Shown here: positions 26,572-38,277 of the stretch, piece by piece
Layout of the letters: each line of letters opens with the position of its first letter
Position numbering within the stretch: position 1 is the first letter of the stretch
NCBI RefSeq assembly: GCF_016808095.1
Contig: NC_068980.1
Location: 3,596,001-3,660,000 of the forward strand
Reading direction: 5' to 3'
Source of the DNA: Vigna angularis
Lineage: Eukaryota; Streptophyta; Magnoliopsida; Fabales; Fabaceae
Length of the DNA: 64,000 bases
Position numbers and translations under genes: made by a program
Notes under the pieces: generated by a model
Databases searched by the model: none
What the model was told of the DNA's origin: nothing
What the model saw: the letters and a program-made list of their open reading frames with translations, nothing else

Positions 26572-29413
26572 AAAAAACAAAAATTTAGATTTTTAAACAT
26601 GGTGATGGTTATGTAATATCCGAATAATTTTTTGAACTTTGACTAATTCAATGGACTATCTATTTAAAGTATATTACATTATTATAACAGGAAAGAAAAA
26701 AGATTATTAAATGTCAAAACCAAAGCTTTCGAAAAAAATGCTCATAAGTCAACGTAAATAATGGACATTATAGTTTTAAATATATGATTTCGCCACCACT
26801 GAAAAGAAAAACGATTACGTATTTTTATTCGTCCTTTTTTTTTCCAGAAGCGTCGCATTCATCTACCAGTAAATTAATTAATTTGAAGTTAGTTTACCCA
26901 ATTTTTTATGTGGTTGTCTAAATATCAAAATCACCAATAAATATTAATACTGGAGAACATAAAAGTTATTTATAATATTAATGAAAAAGAAAACATAATA
27001 CGATGCATATGTAAAAAATCAACCTGAATTAGTTGGGTGGAGAGACACGAGAAAAAGTTGAGAATTTATATTGTTGTGGTCAGAAACGCAAGGTGAGAGA
27101 TAAGCATTTAAGACATGGCTGTTATCGAGGGTTGTGAGAAGTCCCAACCATCCACGAATTACAACCAAGCAAGAATAAGTTTGTGGTCGTTGTAACTACT
27201 TTTATTTTATGTGGCTCTTGTGAAAAGAGTTCAATTTCTAGAATTTACATACATTTATATTCATTTATTAAACATATATCATAAAAGTAAAATAATAGAA
27301 ATAAAAATAATAATATTAAATAAATATAAAAATTTATGTCTGTAAAAATATTTTATTCCTGAAAAGAGTGACGTTAACTTCACAGTGGAAAATGATTCAG
27401 ACAGTAAGTTAGTACTTTCTCACCCAAATTAGAATACAGGTCACGGATCTGTTTGATAAAAATAAGTGTTAAATTAATTTCAAGTGAAAAGTTATTCGAG
27501 AAATGTACCTTTATGGTAAGTGCTGGTTGATATGTTAGTGTTTTTCTTTTAACTATAAGTGTTTAAACTATATTATCATTACGAATCTTTAAAATATATT
27601 TTGGAGTCTCAAAAGTTTATTCTTTAAATATATATAAATAATAGAAGACAAAATATATAAAACTTATTAAAATTAAAAAAAGTAAACTTTTATTTATATT
27701 TTAATTTTTTTCGTGTATATACCATAAGGCCGAGTCTACGCATTTGGATGGTTAGTAAGAGAAACAACGAGACTCAATGATATGTAACTTTAGGTAACCT
27801 TAAACACAATATCGAGCTCACACCTGAAACACCGTAAAAGAATTGAAGATCAAATTCCACCTAATGGATAAGAAAGTTCCTACTTATTTTAATAGATGTA
27901 AAATACAAAGTTAAAAGTTTTCATGATACTTTTAAATAATTTGTAATTTTATATTATGGATAAAATATATTTTAAATATTTGTAGTTTTCTAATTTTATA
28001 AATGATTTTAGTTTCTACGGATAAAATATGTTTTTTTTAATTCTTTTAAACAAAGTTAGATTCTACTATGAATTTTATGTTATTACAGTGGTACTTTTTT
28101 CGTAAAGTGGATTAAGTTGGGTAAGACTTTACAAAATCATTTTAAAAAATTGATTTTAAAAAATTTATAGTATGTTTAAAAGGGTAAGATATGTTTTAAT
28201 ATAAACGTTTAAAGTATAATTATAATTTTTATAAACGAGTTTTATTATTTAAAAATGTATATATTTTTTTAAATATTTTCTTAAAATTCTCTTTTTTTTT
28301 CTAAGTTTTCTTAATATCTGTTTTTTTTTAATATTGGAAACCATACGATTTTTCCTTATAGTGAGTTCATCCATATCAAACGATGAGCAATATTAGTTGG
28401 GCGTTGAGCGTAAACTTATTTGTACAAGTCTGTAAGTAAATGCTTTGGCATTGGGCCATAGCGAGACATCGTTAAATGCCATCTTACATTGCAGGTCTGA
28501 AGAAATTTAATATTAGGACACTGAGCGGTAGAAAGGTGTTGCTAAGCATGACTTTTTGCAAGAAAAATGACATTGAGCACCAAGATTAGCACTGAACGTC
28601 ACCTTGGTGAGAAGTACGATGTTTGGTGCCCTCTCTAAACATCAGTTTGTATGTTTGATTTAGTTTTCTTCTTTTATTGTTTAAGATTGATTTAAATGAA
28701 TTTTAAGTATGTTGTGAGTAATATGACTTTGTATTAAGATAAAACTTTTGTTGAGGATATGTTTGAGAATGTTGTTAAGAGAATTTTAAGGAGAAATTAT
28801 GTATATTGATGATGTTTAGTGTATACATTCGCATATGAGAGTTCAATAAGGAGGTATATTAATATTTTACCAATCATTCAACTCATGTAAGAAGGGATAG
28901 TAAGAGAATATAATGACAAGAAGTCTTTACAACTAACTATTTGGTCTTAAGCGGGAAGGGGACTAGCATTATGAATAATGAGGTGATAAAACCATGTTTA
29001 TAACTTTGCAAAACATAAATACTTATACAAGAATCCCTGTGTCAAATACATGTATTCAAATAACTGAACATGATATCAATTGTTTATGTTTGTTTATGTG
29101 TGTTTATATGAATTATTGTATTTCTTAAATGTTTAACTTATTTTGATATGATTGAATTGTCTTAAAATAATTATTTTGCACACTAACTTATCCTGTTTTT
29201 TGTTTTGTTTTATTATTTTTTTTATAATGTCACTATGTGAAAAGATGGTTAGTCAGGTGATAATATATCTTTGGTAAAATATATGGGATGCCACAAAACA
29301 ATTATACATTTTTAGTTATTTTGTATATACATTTTTTTAAAAGAAAAAAATTCATATAATTTATAAGATATTATGTTATTACAGTTATATAATTATTATG
29401 ATAAATAAATATA

Positions 29414-29455
<42 letters not shown>

Positions 29456-29511
29456 CTAATGATTTGTTTTGTGTTACAAATTTTATAGTGTTTTATTGAG
29501 TAATTTTATAT

Positions 29512-29762
29512 TATTAAATGAAATGTTATAATTTTAAGTTTTTCATAGATGTAAATATAATATTTTTAAATAAATTTGTATTAAGAAAATTGTATCAAAT
29601 ACTTATAATTTTATATTTTTTGAGTTCTTTCAATCTGTATTAAATGAAATGTTATAATTTTAAGTTTTTCATAGATGTAAATATAATATTTTTAAATAAA
29701 TTTGTATTAAGAAAATTGTATCCAATACTTATAATTTTATATTTTTTGAGTTCTTTCCATCT
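29512..29762. repeat. 126-bp tandem duplication, two near-identical copies
   Basis: The unit starting TATTAAATGAAATGTTATAA begins at 29512 and 29638. The copies differ at only a few positions across the full unit, so the duplication is recent. Confidence 0.93.
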
Positions 29763-31572
29763 GATTTTGCTTTTAACATCATTACTTATGTGTCTTTACA
29801 AGTTTTAAGTTTATTATTGATTTAAGTATTTTTAGTTAACTCTCTATCAACAATTTCCGTTTTTTTTATTGAATGAGCAAAAAATATATATTTTCTCAAC
29901 TGAACATTGAATGAGTAGTGTTTTGCCATCTCAAATATAAAATCATATACTTGGACAATAAAAGAAGTGAAATTCTTGAACTTTAATTATTATTTTATTG
30001 AGGTTATCACGGCTTCCCATTGTTGGTTTGACTTTTATTTTAGTATTTAATTAAAAAACAAAAATAATGCCAATTTTTTTAAAGATTATATTTTAAAGTT
30101 TAAACGGGTAGAACATGATTCTAGAACTGTTGTTTATAGACAAAAATAATCGTTATCGTTTTTTTTACACTAGTGTTTTTTTTCTATTGTTATTCTACTC
30201 ACAATGTTATGTTTAAGATTTTAAATTTAAACGGTCATGTCATTGTGACAAAATCAAATGAGAATAAGTTAATAGAAAATATACAAGTTTTGAATATTGA
30301 AAAAAATAACAATTTTTAGTAAGGGTTGAACTGAAAATCCACAAATACAACCTTAAAATCTTTTACTTTTCATGATACATCTATCAAAGAAAAAATTTAA
30401 AATTAATTAAATTTATTACTTGAAACTATATATTCAATTAATCACAAGCCCATTATGTTTCGTTTTAATAAGTTATACATGACTATTATTTTATAATTTA
30501 CTATATTCTAAGTAATTTTTTTTAGAGGTATCTTTTTATAAGTCTCCTCAACCACATAACACTCAAGTCCAAAATTTGTACTGAACTTTTTTTGTTGTAT
30601 TATTTCTATTCCGAACCTTCAAAATACACTAATGTTAGTATATTAGAAAACTTTTTAATATATTTTAAAATATCAAAATTTTAAATATTGAACACAAAGA
30701 AAATAGTAAAATTTCAAGAGAGCATTCCTTGTTAATAATAATTTTTTTATCGTAAATATAAACTCCTAGATTGGATGAATGACAACCTTTTATTTTCATG
30801 TTTGATAATTTTTCTTATTTAAAGTTTTCGGGTTTGATCTTACAATGACTCAATTTAAGAATTAAAAAAATACTATTCATTTTGGTTTTGGCAATTCCTT
30901 AATTGTCTTGCTGAAATATGTTAACCATATACTCTTTTTTTAAGACTAAGTTTGCAATCAATTCATACAAACTTCAATAACTTCTTCAATCCATTTTCAA
31001 AGAGGACCACGAATATTTATTTGGTTTGAAAATTATCAAGCTAGGGATTTTTTTATAGCAAAAAAGGTATAATTTTATTTTATTAGAAGATACCACACTT
31101 GTCATCTCCATCTTCATTCTCGTGTTTTAAGTATTGGATATTTATATTTCCACCTTCATGTTCATATATTTCCTTTTGAGGAAGGAGTATTATAAATTGC
31201 ATTTTATTAATACGACCGATTAATTAATTTTTATATTATTACAGATTCATTACCTATTAATATTACTTATGTTACGCTAAATTTAAATTCAATATCTATT
31301 ACTTGTCATTTTGTTTTATAGAGATGAAAAATCATTTGTAGGTCTAGGATCCATAATATTAATAACAAATTAAACATTATTATAATAAGGAAAAGTATGA
31401 TTTAGAGAAAGAAGAAAAGACAAAACTTAGAACAGAAATACAATTTGAATCGTCAATCCTTAAGATAATAATAATAAAAAATGTTCCATACTAACAGACA
31501 AATGAAAAATTCATAAAAAATCACAATCACTACTGCATGCACCTTTACGTCTTCATCTTAATGATATTTTTA

Positions 31573-31575
<3 letters not shown>

Positions 31576-31639
<64 letters not shown>
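31576..31639. repeat. Perfect (AT)32 microsatellite
   Basis: Uninterrupted AT dinucleotides over about 64 bp, the longest perfect tract in the window. Similar tracts lie at 26519-26567 and 29418-29452. Confidence 0.95.
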
Positions 31640-31642
<3 letters not shown>

Positions 31643-32436
31643 AATTTAATTTTTAAAACATAACATAGAAAAATACTTCGAATTATTTAAAAGAATAATA
31701 AAGTAACACAGACAATTGTATAAAAAGTTAATTTTTGAACCCATTTTTATATTGGATCTTAGATTAGGCAACCCTTATTTAGCCTATAATTACGTGGAGG
31801 GAAATATTTTATAATAGAAACCTATTAGTTATTTTATTTATTCGTTTTGAATAACTTTTTCATTTTACATCATAAAATAAAAAGATATACATTATTGAAA
31901 AGATATTATTCAAATTGAGATCAATAATAAATTTTAAATTTATATTTTACGTGGAGTTGAGGTTTGAATTAGAGACTGCAGAAACAAGCTTGAAGATAAT
32001 CGGATACTTGAAATCTTACTTCGGGACTAGTTAGTAAAATACTAAACCTAGAAAACTGTTTTCCAGACATCAATATTGAATAATAAGTATTTAGTTAACC
32101 TTAGAAAACACGAAAAGCAATCTAAAATGTTTAATTTTTGTCGATTAAAGTAATTTCTTTTTGTTAATAGTTTGAATTAGCAGTAAATGATATGATTAAG
32201 TAGTAATTTGTGGTTGTTGCTCATAAAGATGCTAACTTTTTTGTTGGTCACTTTTCTTCCGTTGATTCAATAAAAGAGTTGAAAAGGGAAAAAGTTTGAG
32301 ATGAAAATGATATTTGGGTAGGAGCCAATGAAGTGACAGGCGGTGAATCTGAACACTATCTGAGTTCTTCTGGCTATGCATGTGAATTGAATGAACCCCA
32401 AAACAAAAGCAAGAGAATTTAAGAAGAGGGTGAAAG

Positions 32437-34762
32437 ATGGCATGGGTAAGGGTTTCAGGGCCTCCTAGGGTTGAAGTAGCCATTGACATGGGCAATCCAT
32501 TTCTCAATCTCACAGTTGATGCTTTCCTCAGGATCGGAACCGTAATTTTCTCACCCTTTTCTCTTTCTTTTCTAAATTCGTTAATTAATTATTTTACTAT
32601 TTATTTATTTTGTACTCCAGATCGCAGCCACGCGCGCAGGTGCTGAAGATACCTATCATATTATCCAAAAGAGTAAGTAAGCATTTCATATATTCATCAC
32701 TATCATCATCATCATCGCTTTTCTTCCGGAGCCTGAATAGGTAACTTTTTCATTGATATCTATAATCACGTTTTCAGTTTTTTCCTTTTTGAATTTGGGT
32801 TACGGTTATACACTTACGTGCAAGTGTTTTACTTTGCGTCTTCCGTGGTGTCGCTTCAGTGTTCCTACTTCTTTAGTTTTAAATTATTATTGCTATTTTC
32901 GTCTGTGAAGGCCTTTGTCAGACTAATTCAACATGTCTGTTCCAGGGAATATCTCGAGTCATGATTTTGAGAAAACGGTAAGTTCACAATTTAACGCAGT
33001 GATTCGCTATCAGTTCTTTTTTTGTGAAATTGATCTTTTCAAATGTAAAGATTCAGTCCAATTTTGGTGTATACTGTTGTTGTCACTTTTTAACATAACC
33101 GACAATTGGATTCTCTTCTTCCTAACCTTTCAATCGTGCTATCAATCTTGTGCTAAAAGTATAATGCTAGGACGACGGAAAATGATAACATGGGAAACCT
33201 ATTCAATAGACATTTTCAATTCCTTGCTCACGAGGTGTTGGTTGTTTTTTTTGCAGTTGAAGAAGATGTGTAAAGAAGGTGTATATTGGGGTAAGACTTG
33301 GGTTGCGAGGTCTATGTAATTGGGCATATTCATTTGAAAAAAGCAATTGCTCCATTGATGTACTTTTTTTTATGCTTACAGGAACTGTAGCTGGCTTTTA
33401 TGTTGGAACCGAATATGGGGTAGAGAGGATCCGTGGCACTAGGGACTGGGTAATTCTCTCCAACATGATGACATGTAATTTGATTACAAAAGTCAGGGTG
33501 TTATAACAAGCAGTATGTTTGGCTCTAAATAGATCTAGTCCTAAACTGGGTATTGTATTAGATTTAGAAAAATACCCACTTCGGTATACCTTGAGAGGCT
33601 GGAAACTTAGAATATATAGAGATTATGTTTAGCTAAGCTTTTCAATAAAAAAACTTATGGGAAGTTTAAACTAACTTATAATCAAGTTGTGGCAAAGAGT
33701 ACCGTGGACTAGCTCTTTATGTGGTTTATGAGGAACCAATTATATCTATCATTAGATTCATCTGATCTTCTTGTTTGCATCCTATACCACCCGCAGTGAT
33801 TCTCTTCCCTATATCCCTTTCTCTCTCTTCCTCATAACCAGAAAACTTTTCAACTCACTTTTTCTGACCTCTTCCTTCTCCCCCATTGAGCCCAAACCCA
33901 TCCTCTTCAGAAAATCCATCAACCACAACTATGCAACCAACTTCTCTTTCAACCCTTTTCACTTATCCTGACCTCTTTTCAACTCCTCTTCTCTGACAAT
34001 ATATTCTTTATTTTGACTTTCCAATTTTTGGGTTTCTTGTATGATTGATTAAATTGTTACATTTGTTGTGGCTGGATGCAAATAGTAAACAGGGACAAAA
34101 TACAAGAGACTACGGTGGCACCATAAGGAAACAGTAGACATTGCCATTGAAGGTGGAGAATAATCCATTTGGATGAACACAAATTAACTTAGTAGGAGAA
34201 AAGGGAAGAATTGCCTCCACCAGAAATTGCTTCTGGTAGCAAATGGTGGTCGAAATAAGTGTTGGGAATGGAAGTGGTTGGTGAAGAAGTAGAAAGACAC
34301 GATCTAATGTTGGAGAAGTAGGATATGTGTTAACATTTTAAATTATGTAATGGTGTAGACAATCTATAAAGATGCACGGTAGCCTTCACCATAAGTTTAT
34401 TTACAAAAGTTCCCTCGTTTACTTTAGCTTTTCCAAAAGTTGATTTAGTTCATAATTAGATATAATAATTAAAAAATGAATTTGTGAAAATTGGGAGTCA
34501 AAGGAATTTTCACTTTTTGATTTAGGTGTACTCCATTGTTCAATTGCAATTTTATTTTTTACTTGAATTCTTACTGAAGCATTTTTCTTGTTTCCTTGGA
34601 CTTGGATTGAATGTACTGCAGAAGAATGCCATGATTGGGGGTGCAGTAACTGGGGCCGTGGTATCTGCCGTCAGTAACAACAAGAAAGACAAGATTGCAA
34701 TAGATGCCATTACGGGGGCAGCAATTGCTACTGCTGCAGAGTTCATAAATTACCTTACTTGA
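32437..34762 (+). CDS. OEP16: Outer envelope pore protein 16-1, chloroplastic (OEP16-1)
   Basis: Six exons: 32437-32541, 32621-32672, 32946-32977, 33257-33290, 33382-33449 and 34622-34762. All introns are GT-AG and the phases join to 143 residues (Arabidopsis OEP16-1 has about 146). OEP16 is an alpha-helical amino-acid-selective channel of the plastid outer envelope, related to the Tim17/Tim22/PRAT family, and has been linked to import of protochlorophyllide oxidoreductase precursor. Family signatures are all present: EVAIDMGNPFLNLTVDAFL (14-32), AEDTYHIIQK, LKKMCKEGVYWG, the GFYVGTEYGVERIRGTRDW block and the glycine/alanine-rich C-terminal helix region NAMIGGAVTGAVVSAV. Exons 3 and 4 are only 32 and 34 nt. 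The last intron is the longest (1172 bp). I chose the start because it gives the usual short N-terminus before EVAIDMGNPF. Confidence 0.93.
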
Positions 34763-35371
34763 ATGAATGAAAATTGATGTGTTACTAGTTTTCTTGCATG
34801 TTTTGGAAAGGGATAGCACATTCAGTCTCTCTTGTCATGTGTACCAGTTCCGTTTTGATATTGGTGCAGTTACTTCTAAGTATGTTATTTATTTACTCAG
34901 CTTTCAGTTAAACCTATGTTTTTATCTTATATTGGTCAATTACTTGTTCCGTATGGTAATAGCTCGTCGTTGCAATTTAGTAAAGCTAAGCTTGAGTGTT
35001 CAGGCTGAAGAGGTTTAGGAATTTAGCCCTTTTATGCTGACCGGTGAATCAATTTCGCGTATGCGTTACTATATATGGCTTCAGATTTTCAGCTCAAGTG
35101 TTTATACGCAAGTCAAACTAAGTTCCGTTAAAACTTGGGAAAAAAAAAATCCTGCGGAAGAAAGAATATTGAGAGATTTTCTTATGCATGATTGGGTAGC
35201 TGTCTATCATAGAATTCATAGGTCTCACAGTACATAAAAGAAAAGGTCATATATATTAGGATGAACAAATCATCCCTACATAACAAAACGTAACAAACCT
35301 TACACGTTGGCATGATATGACAAAACTGTAACAAATTCTAACAATAAAAGATATTTATTTGGTAATACCTC
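34763..35371. other. OEP16 3' flank
   Basis: This probably contains the 3' UTR of OEP16, followed by sequence that may be the eroded 3' LTR of the neighbouring copia fragment (minus strand, starting around TGTTAGAATTTGTTACAG near 35340). The ORFs here are not credible. Confidence 0.4.
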
Positions 35372-35843
35372 CTTCAAGTGGGAAAGTGGGACTCTGAACA
35401 TCGAATAGTCCTATCTTGGAGACACGGTGTGTGAAAGCTTTGGGATGGAGAGCCTTAATAAACATATCATCCAGTTGTGCATAAGAAGGAATTGGTAGCA
35501 AACGAAGAAGACCACTCTGAATTTTCTCACGAATGACGTGACAATTTTTATGCGTTTTGTTTGCTTATGAAAGGTAGGATTGAGTCAGGCCACTTTTAAT
35601 TTTCTAACATGACAAAATTTTTATGTGCTTTGTTTGCTCATAAAAAATAGGATTGTGAGTCAGGTATATGGCGGACTGCTTCTCACAAAAAACTGAAGTA
35701 GGGGCAACACTAGAAACTTTTAAATCAGTGAGTAAATGATGAATCCATTACAACTCACAACTCAGAGCTGCAAAAGCCTTATATTCAGCTGAAGAGAAAG
35801 ACCAATATAATGTGGTTTTGATACAGACCCAAATACTATTGGG
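35372..35843 (-). pseudogene. Ty1/copia retrotransposon RNase H fragment, broken
   Basis: Minus-strand translation in mixed frames gives blocks of the copia RNase H C-terminus: SAEYKAFAALSCELQWIHHL, then SVFCEKQSAIYLTHNPIF, then VIREKIQSGLLRLLPI, QLDDMFIKALHPKAFH and GLFDVQSPTFPLEGGI. These correspond to the well-known copia strings AEYRALA, DNQSA, NPVFHERTKHI, REKIQSG, ADVFTKAL and GGV. Frameshifts separate the blocks. A segment covering NPxFxxQTKxIKI is duplicated in tandem, with the plus-strand word TTTTATG(C/T)G and a following TTTTGTTTGC-like run near 35549 and 35619. No other pol domains are present, so this is a dead fragment. Confidence 0.85.
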
Positions 35844-36283
35844 CTCAGTGAGCCCTTGATCCAAGAAGAGAATGGTAAGAATAGATGAGACAGTATATGA
35901 GAGGAAAAAGACTATGAAGGGTGACGTGGCACACTAACAGGAATATGCTGGTTAGAAGAGAGAGAAAGGGGTATTGTTTGTTTAAATAATCAAGGAGGTA
36001 AGTTTTGGGAGGGTTATTTGGATGCTTATTTGGAGAGGGAACCATTTCGGTTTCTATTAGGAGCTTTGCTCTGGGCAAGGGGGATCGTTAGGGCACTTGG
36101 AATTCAGCTTTGATTTCAAGTTGCAGGAACAGCTAAATGGGCATAACAAAATTCAAGGCACTTATTCTAGAAGCAGCTCTTTGACAAAGATGGTGGACAA
36201 TTTTATTTTACGACTTCTATTTTCATCCCATTAATTCATTCTGCAGATTTATATGATATTAAGTATGCAAAACAGGGCTTATC

Positions 36284-36911
36284 TGTTACGTACCTGAGTA
36301 CGTAAACTAGCCAAATACAACCTTTCACTCTCTCTCACACGGAATAGAACAATAAACGAATAATATTTGATGAATGAATCTCTTTTATTGATAGTAATAT
36401 CTGAATAAACAAGGATAAACAATAATTGGGAGCATAACCTCCTTCAATTACTTTGAGAGCATAACCTCCCTCACAAGACAATAATGTCTGTCACAAAACT
36501 CAATAATCAAAAGCCTGTCTTTAACCCTGGATTCTAACCTTATTTATATTAATTATTTCCCGCCCATCTCTTATTAAATATTCCTCTAGAATATATCTGC
36601 ATTTGATATAAATATCCCTATATTTAATATTCAATAATTTATATAAATATCTCTATATTTAATATAAATATCTCTATATTTAATATAAATATCTCTCCGT
36701 ATATCATCTTAGCACATATCCTTAATTATAAATATCTTATATTGAATATTTCCCTAAATATATATTTATTTACTCTAATTAACTTATACTATATTTATTT
36801 ACTCTAATTAACTTATATTATATTTATTTACTCTAATTAACTTATACTAAATATTCTCTCTGCTCATATACTTTCTAACCCTTATTATTACCCCTACCTT
36901 AGGTCGTAACA
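36284..36911 (-). repeat. LTR (3' LTR in element orientation)
   Basis: 628 bp, TGTTAC...GTAACA. It is identical in length to its partner at 37645-38272, and hand alignment finds five substitutions and no indels. Confidence 0.95.
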
Positions 36912-36980
36912 TTACACCCCGCTGCAAAACAACCTTGTCCTCAAGGTTGGAAACAGGGAGCTGGACCTCATGGCTCCTCA

Positions 36981-37610
36981 TCAATTCATGTCTGGAGGTT
37001 CGGGTGGTGGTAAAACCTTCTCTAATGTCTTCCATTCTTCATCCAGCATTCTGGTTACCACTTCTCCTAAATCATAAGCCCTGAGGGAATGGTTTTCAAT
37101 GTCTTTCAGTACTTCACGTCGCGCTCTTCCTTCTGCCAGTGTACCAAACACTGCAAGCCCCCTGTTCTTTTTGTCGGCCCATCTCTTCACAGACTCCATT
37201 GTTCTCTCCAGGGTATTGATTCTTCCATTTGCCCTTCCTTCCAAAGCCTTCATCCTTCCTTCCAATACTAGACCGTTTGGTTCAGGTAGTTTTCTCACGC
37301 TCGGTTCTGGCCGTCTCCTCCCGTTTGGCTCGGTAAGTCCTCTCTCTATAGGTTCCGTCCGTTCTTTCACGTTCGGATCCAGCAGTCTGCTATCGTTCGG
37401 TTCTGGCCGTTCGCTCACGTTCGGATCCGTTAGTCCACTATCGTTTGGTTCCAGCAGTCCCTTCCCATTTGGAGCTTGGACTTCATGGCGTATTCCACTC
37501 AACTCTGCCTTCAACCTCCTTAGGGAGAACTCCATGTTCTTTATTCTCTGCTCCATGCTCTCCAGTTTCCCTTCAACTGCATTTATTCTTCCCTCCATGA
37601 TGTCTTTCAC
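36981..37610 (-). CDS. Gag-like protein of the non-autonomous LTR element
   Basis: 209-residue ORF between the two LTRs, 34 bp from the 37645 LTR. The N-terminal ~45 residues (MEGRINAVEGKLESMEQRI...) have a heptad-like pattern that suggests a coiled coil, as in the N-terminus of plant gypsy gag proteins. Residues ~50-105 are a degenerate repeat of a roughly 10-12 residue unit built around (E/D)PN, such as LLEPNDSGLTDPN and RPEPNDSRLLDPN. A second helical stretch (EGRMKALEGRANGRINTLE) follows, and the C-terminus ends PPPEPPDMN. There is no zinc knuckle and no capsid domain that I can recognise, so it cannot be a complete gag. Whether the protein is made is unknown. The frame is intact, which fits a young element. 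Confidence 0.7.
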   Translation of the reverse strand: MKDIMEGRINAVEGKLESMEQRIKNMEFSLRRLKAELSGIRHEVQAPNGKGLLEPNDSGLTDPNVSERPEPNDSRLLDPNVKERTEPIERGLTEPNGRRRPEPSVRKLPEPNGLVLEGRMKALEGRANGRINTLERTMESVKRWADKKNRGLAVFGTLAEGRARREVLKDIENHSLRAYDLGEVVTRMLDEEWKTLEKVLPPPEPPDMN

Positions 37611-37644
37611 TCGTCTCTATTAGGTTCCGGCAGGTCGGACCAAT

Positions 37645-38272
37645 TGTTACGTACCTGAGTACGTAAACTAGCCAAATACAACCTTTCACTCTCTCTCACA
37701 CGGAATAGAACAATAAACGAATAATATTTGATGAATGAATCTCTTTTATTGATGGTAATATCTGAATAAACAAGGATAAACAATAATTGGGAGCATAACC
37801 TCCTTCAATTACTTTGAGAGCATAACCTCCCTCACAAGACAATAATGTCTGTCACAAAACTCAATAATCAAAAGCCTGTCTTTAACCCTGGATTCTAACC
37901 TTATTTATATTAATTATTTCCCGCCCATCTCCTATTAAATATTCCTCTAGAATATATCTGCATTTGATATAAATATCCCTATATTTAATATTCAATAATT
38001 TATATAAATAACTCTATATTTAATATAAATATCTCTATATTTAATATAAATATCTCTCCGTATATTATCTTAGCACATATCCTTAATTATAAATATCTTA
38101 TATTGAATATTTCCCTAAATATATATTTATTTACTCTAATTAACTTATACAATATTTATTTACTCTAATTAACTTATATTATATTTATTTACTCTAATTA
38201 ACTTATACTAAATATTCTCTCTGCTCATATACTTTCTAACCCTTATTATTACCCCTACCTTAGGTCGTAACA
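37645..38272 (-). repeat. LTR (5' LTR in element orientation)
   Basis: 628 bp, partner of 36284-36911. It is followed on its right by the TTATC target duplication. Confidence 0.95.
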
Positions 38273-38277
38273 TTATC

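Larger units (their letters stand above)
25846..32436. other. Long AT-rich intergenic region
   Basis: No gene is supported over 6.6 kb. TA microsatellites lie at about 26519-26567, 29418-29452 and 31576-31639. A 126-bp tandem duplication lies at 29512-29762. A less AT-rich piece at about 28370-28640 with repeated TGAGCG/GAGCA words resembles eroded LTR sequence, but no termini are clear. The bases just left of 32437 include the OEP16 5' UTR. Confidence 0.6.
36284..38272 (-). mobile_element. Complete non-autonomous LTR retrotransposon, gag-only (TR-GAG/LARD-like)
   Basis: Two 628-bp LTRs (36284-36911 and 37645-38272) start TGTTACGTACCTGAG and end GGTCGTAACA. They differ at only five positions by eye. 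A perfect 5-bp direct repeat TTATC flanks the unit (36279-36283 and 38273-38277). The internal 733 bp holds one minus-strand ORF (gag-like) and no protease, RT, RNase H or integrase. On the minus strand the LTR end at 37645 is followed by ATTGGTCCGACC, a plausible primer-binding site starting TGG. A short purine run GCGGGG (near 36917-36922) precedes the other LTR. Each LTR contains three tandem copies of a roughly 28-bp TTTATTTACTCTAATTAAC unit. Upstream of the purine run the wording AACCTTGAGGACAAGGTTG resembles the 3' end of plant Ty3/gypsy elements, so a gypsy origin is inferred. Confidence 0.9.

Noticed and set aside
37099..37623. 174-codon plus-strand ORF opposite the gag-like ORF
   Set aside because: It has Ser/Phe/Gly-rich repeats that are the antisense reading of the EPN repeat. 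The element orientation (priming-site-like and purine-tract positions) supports the minus strand.
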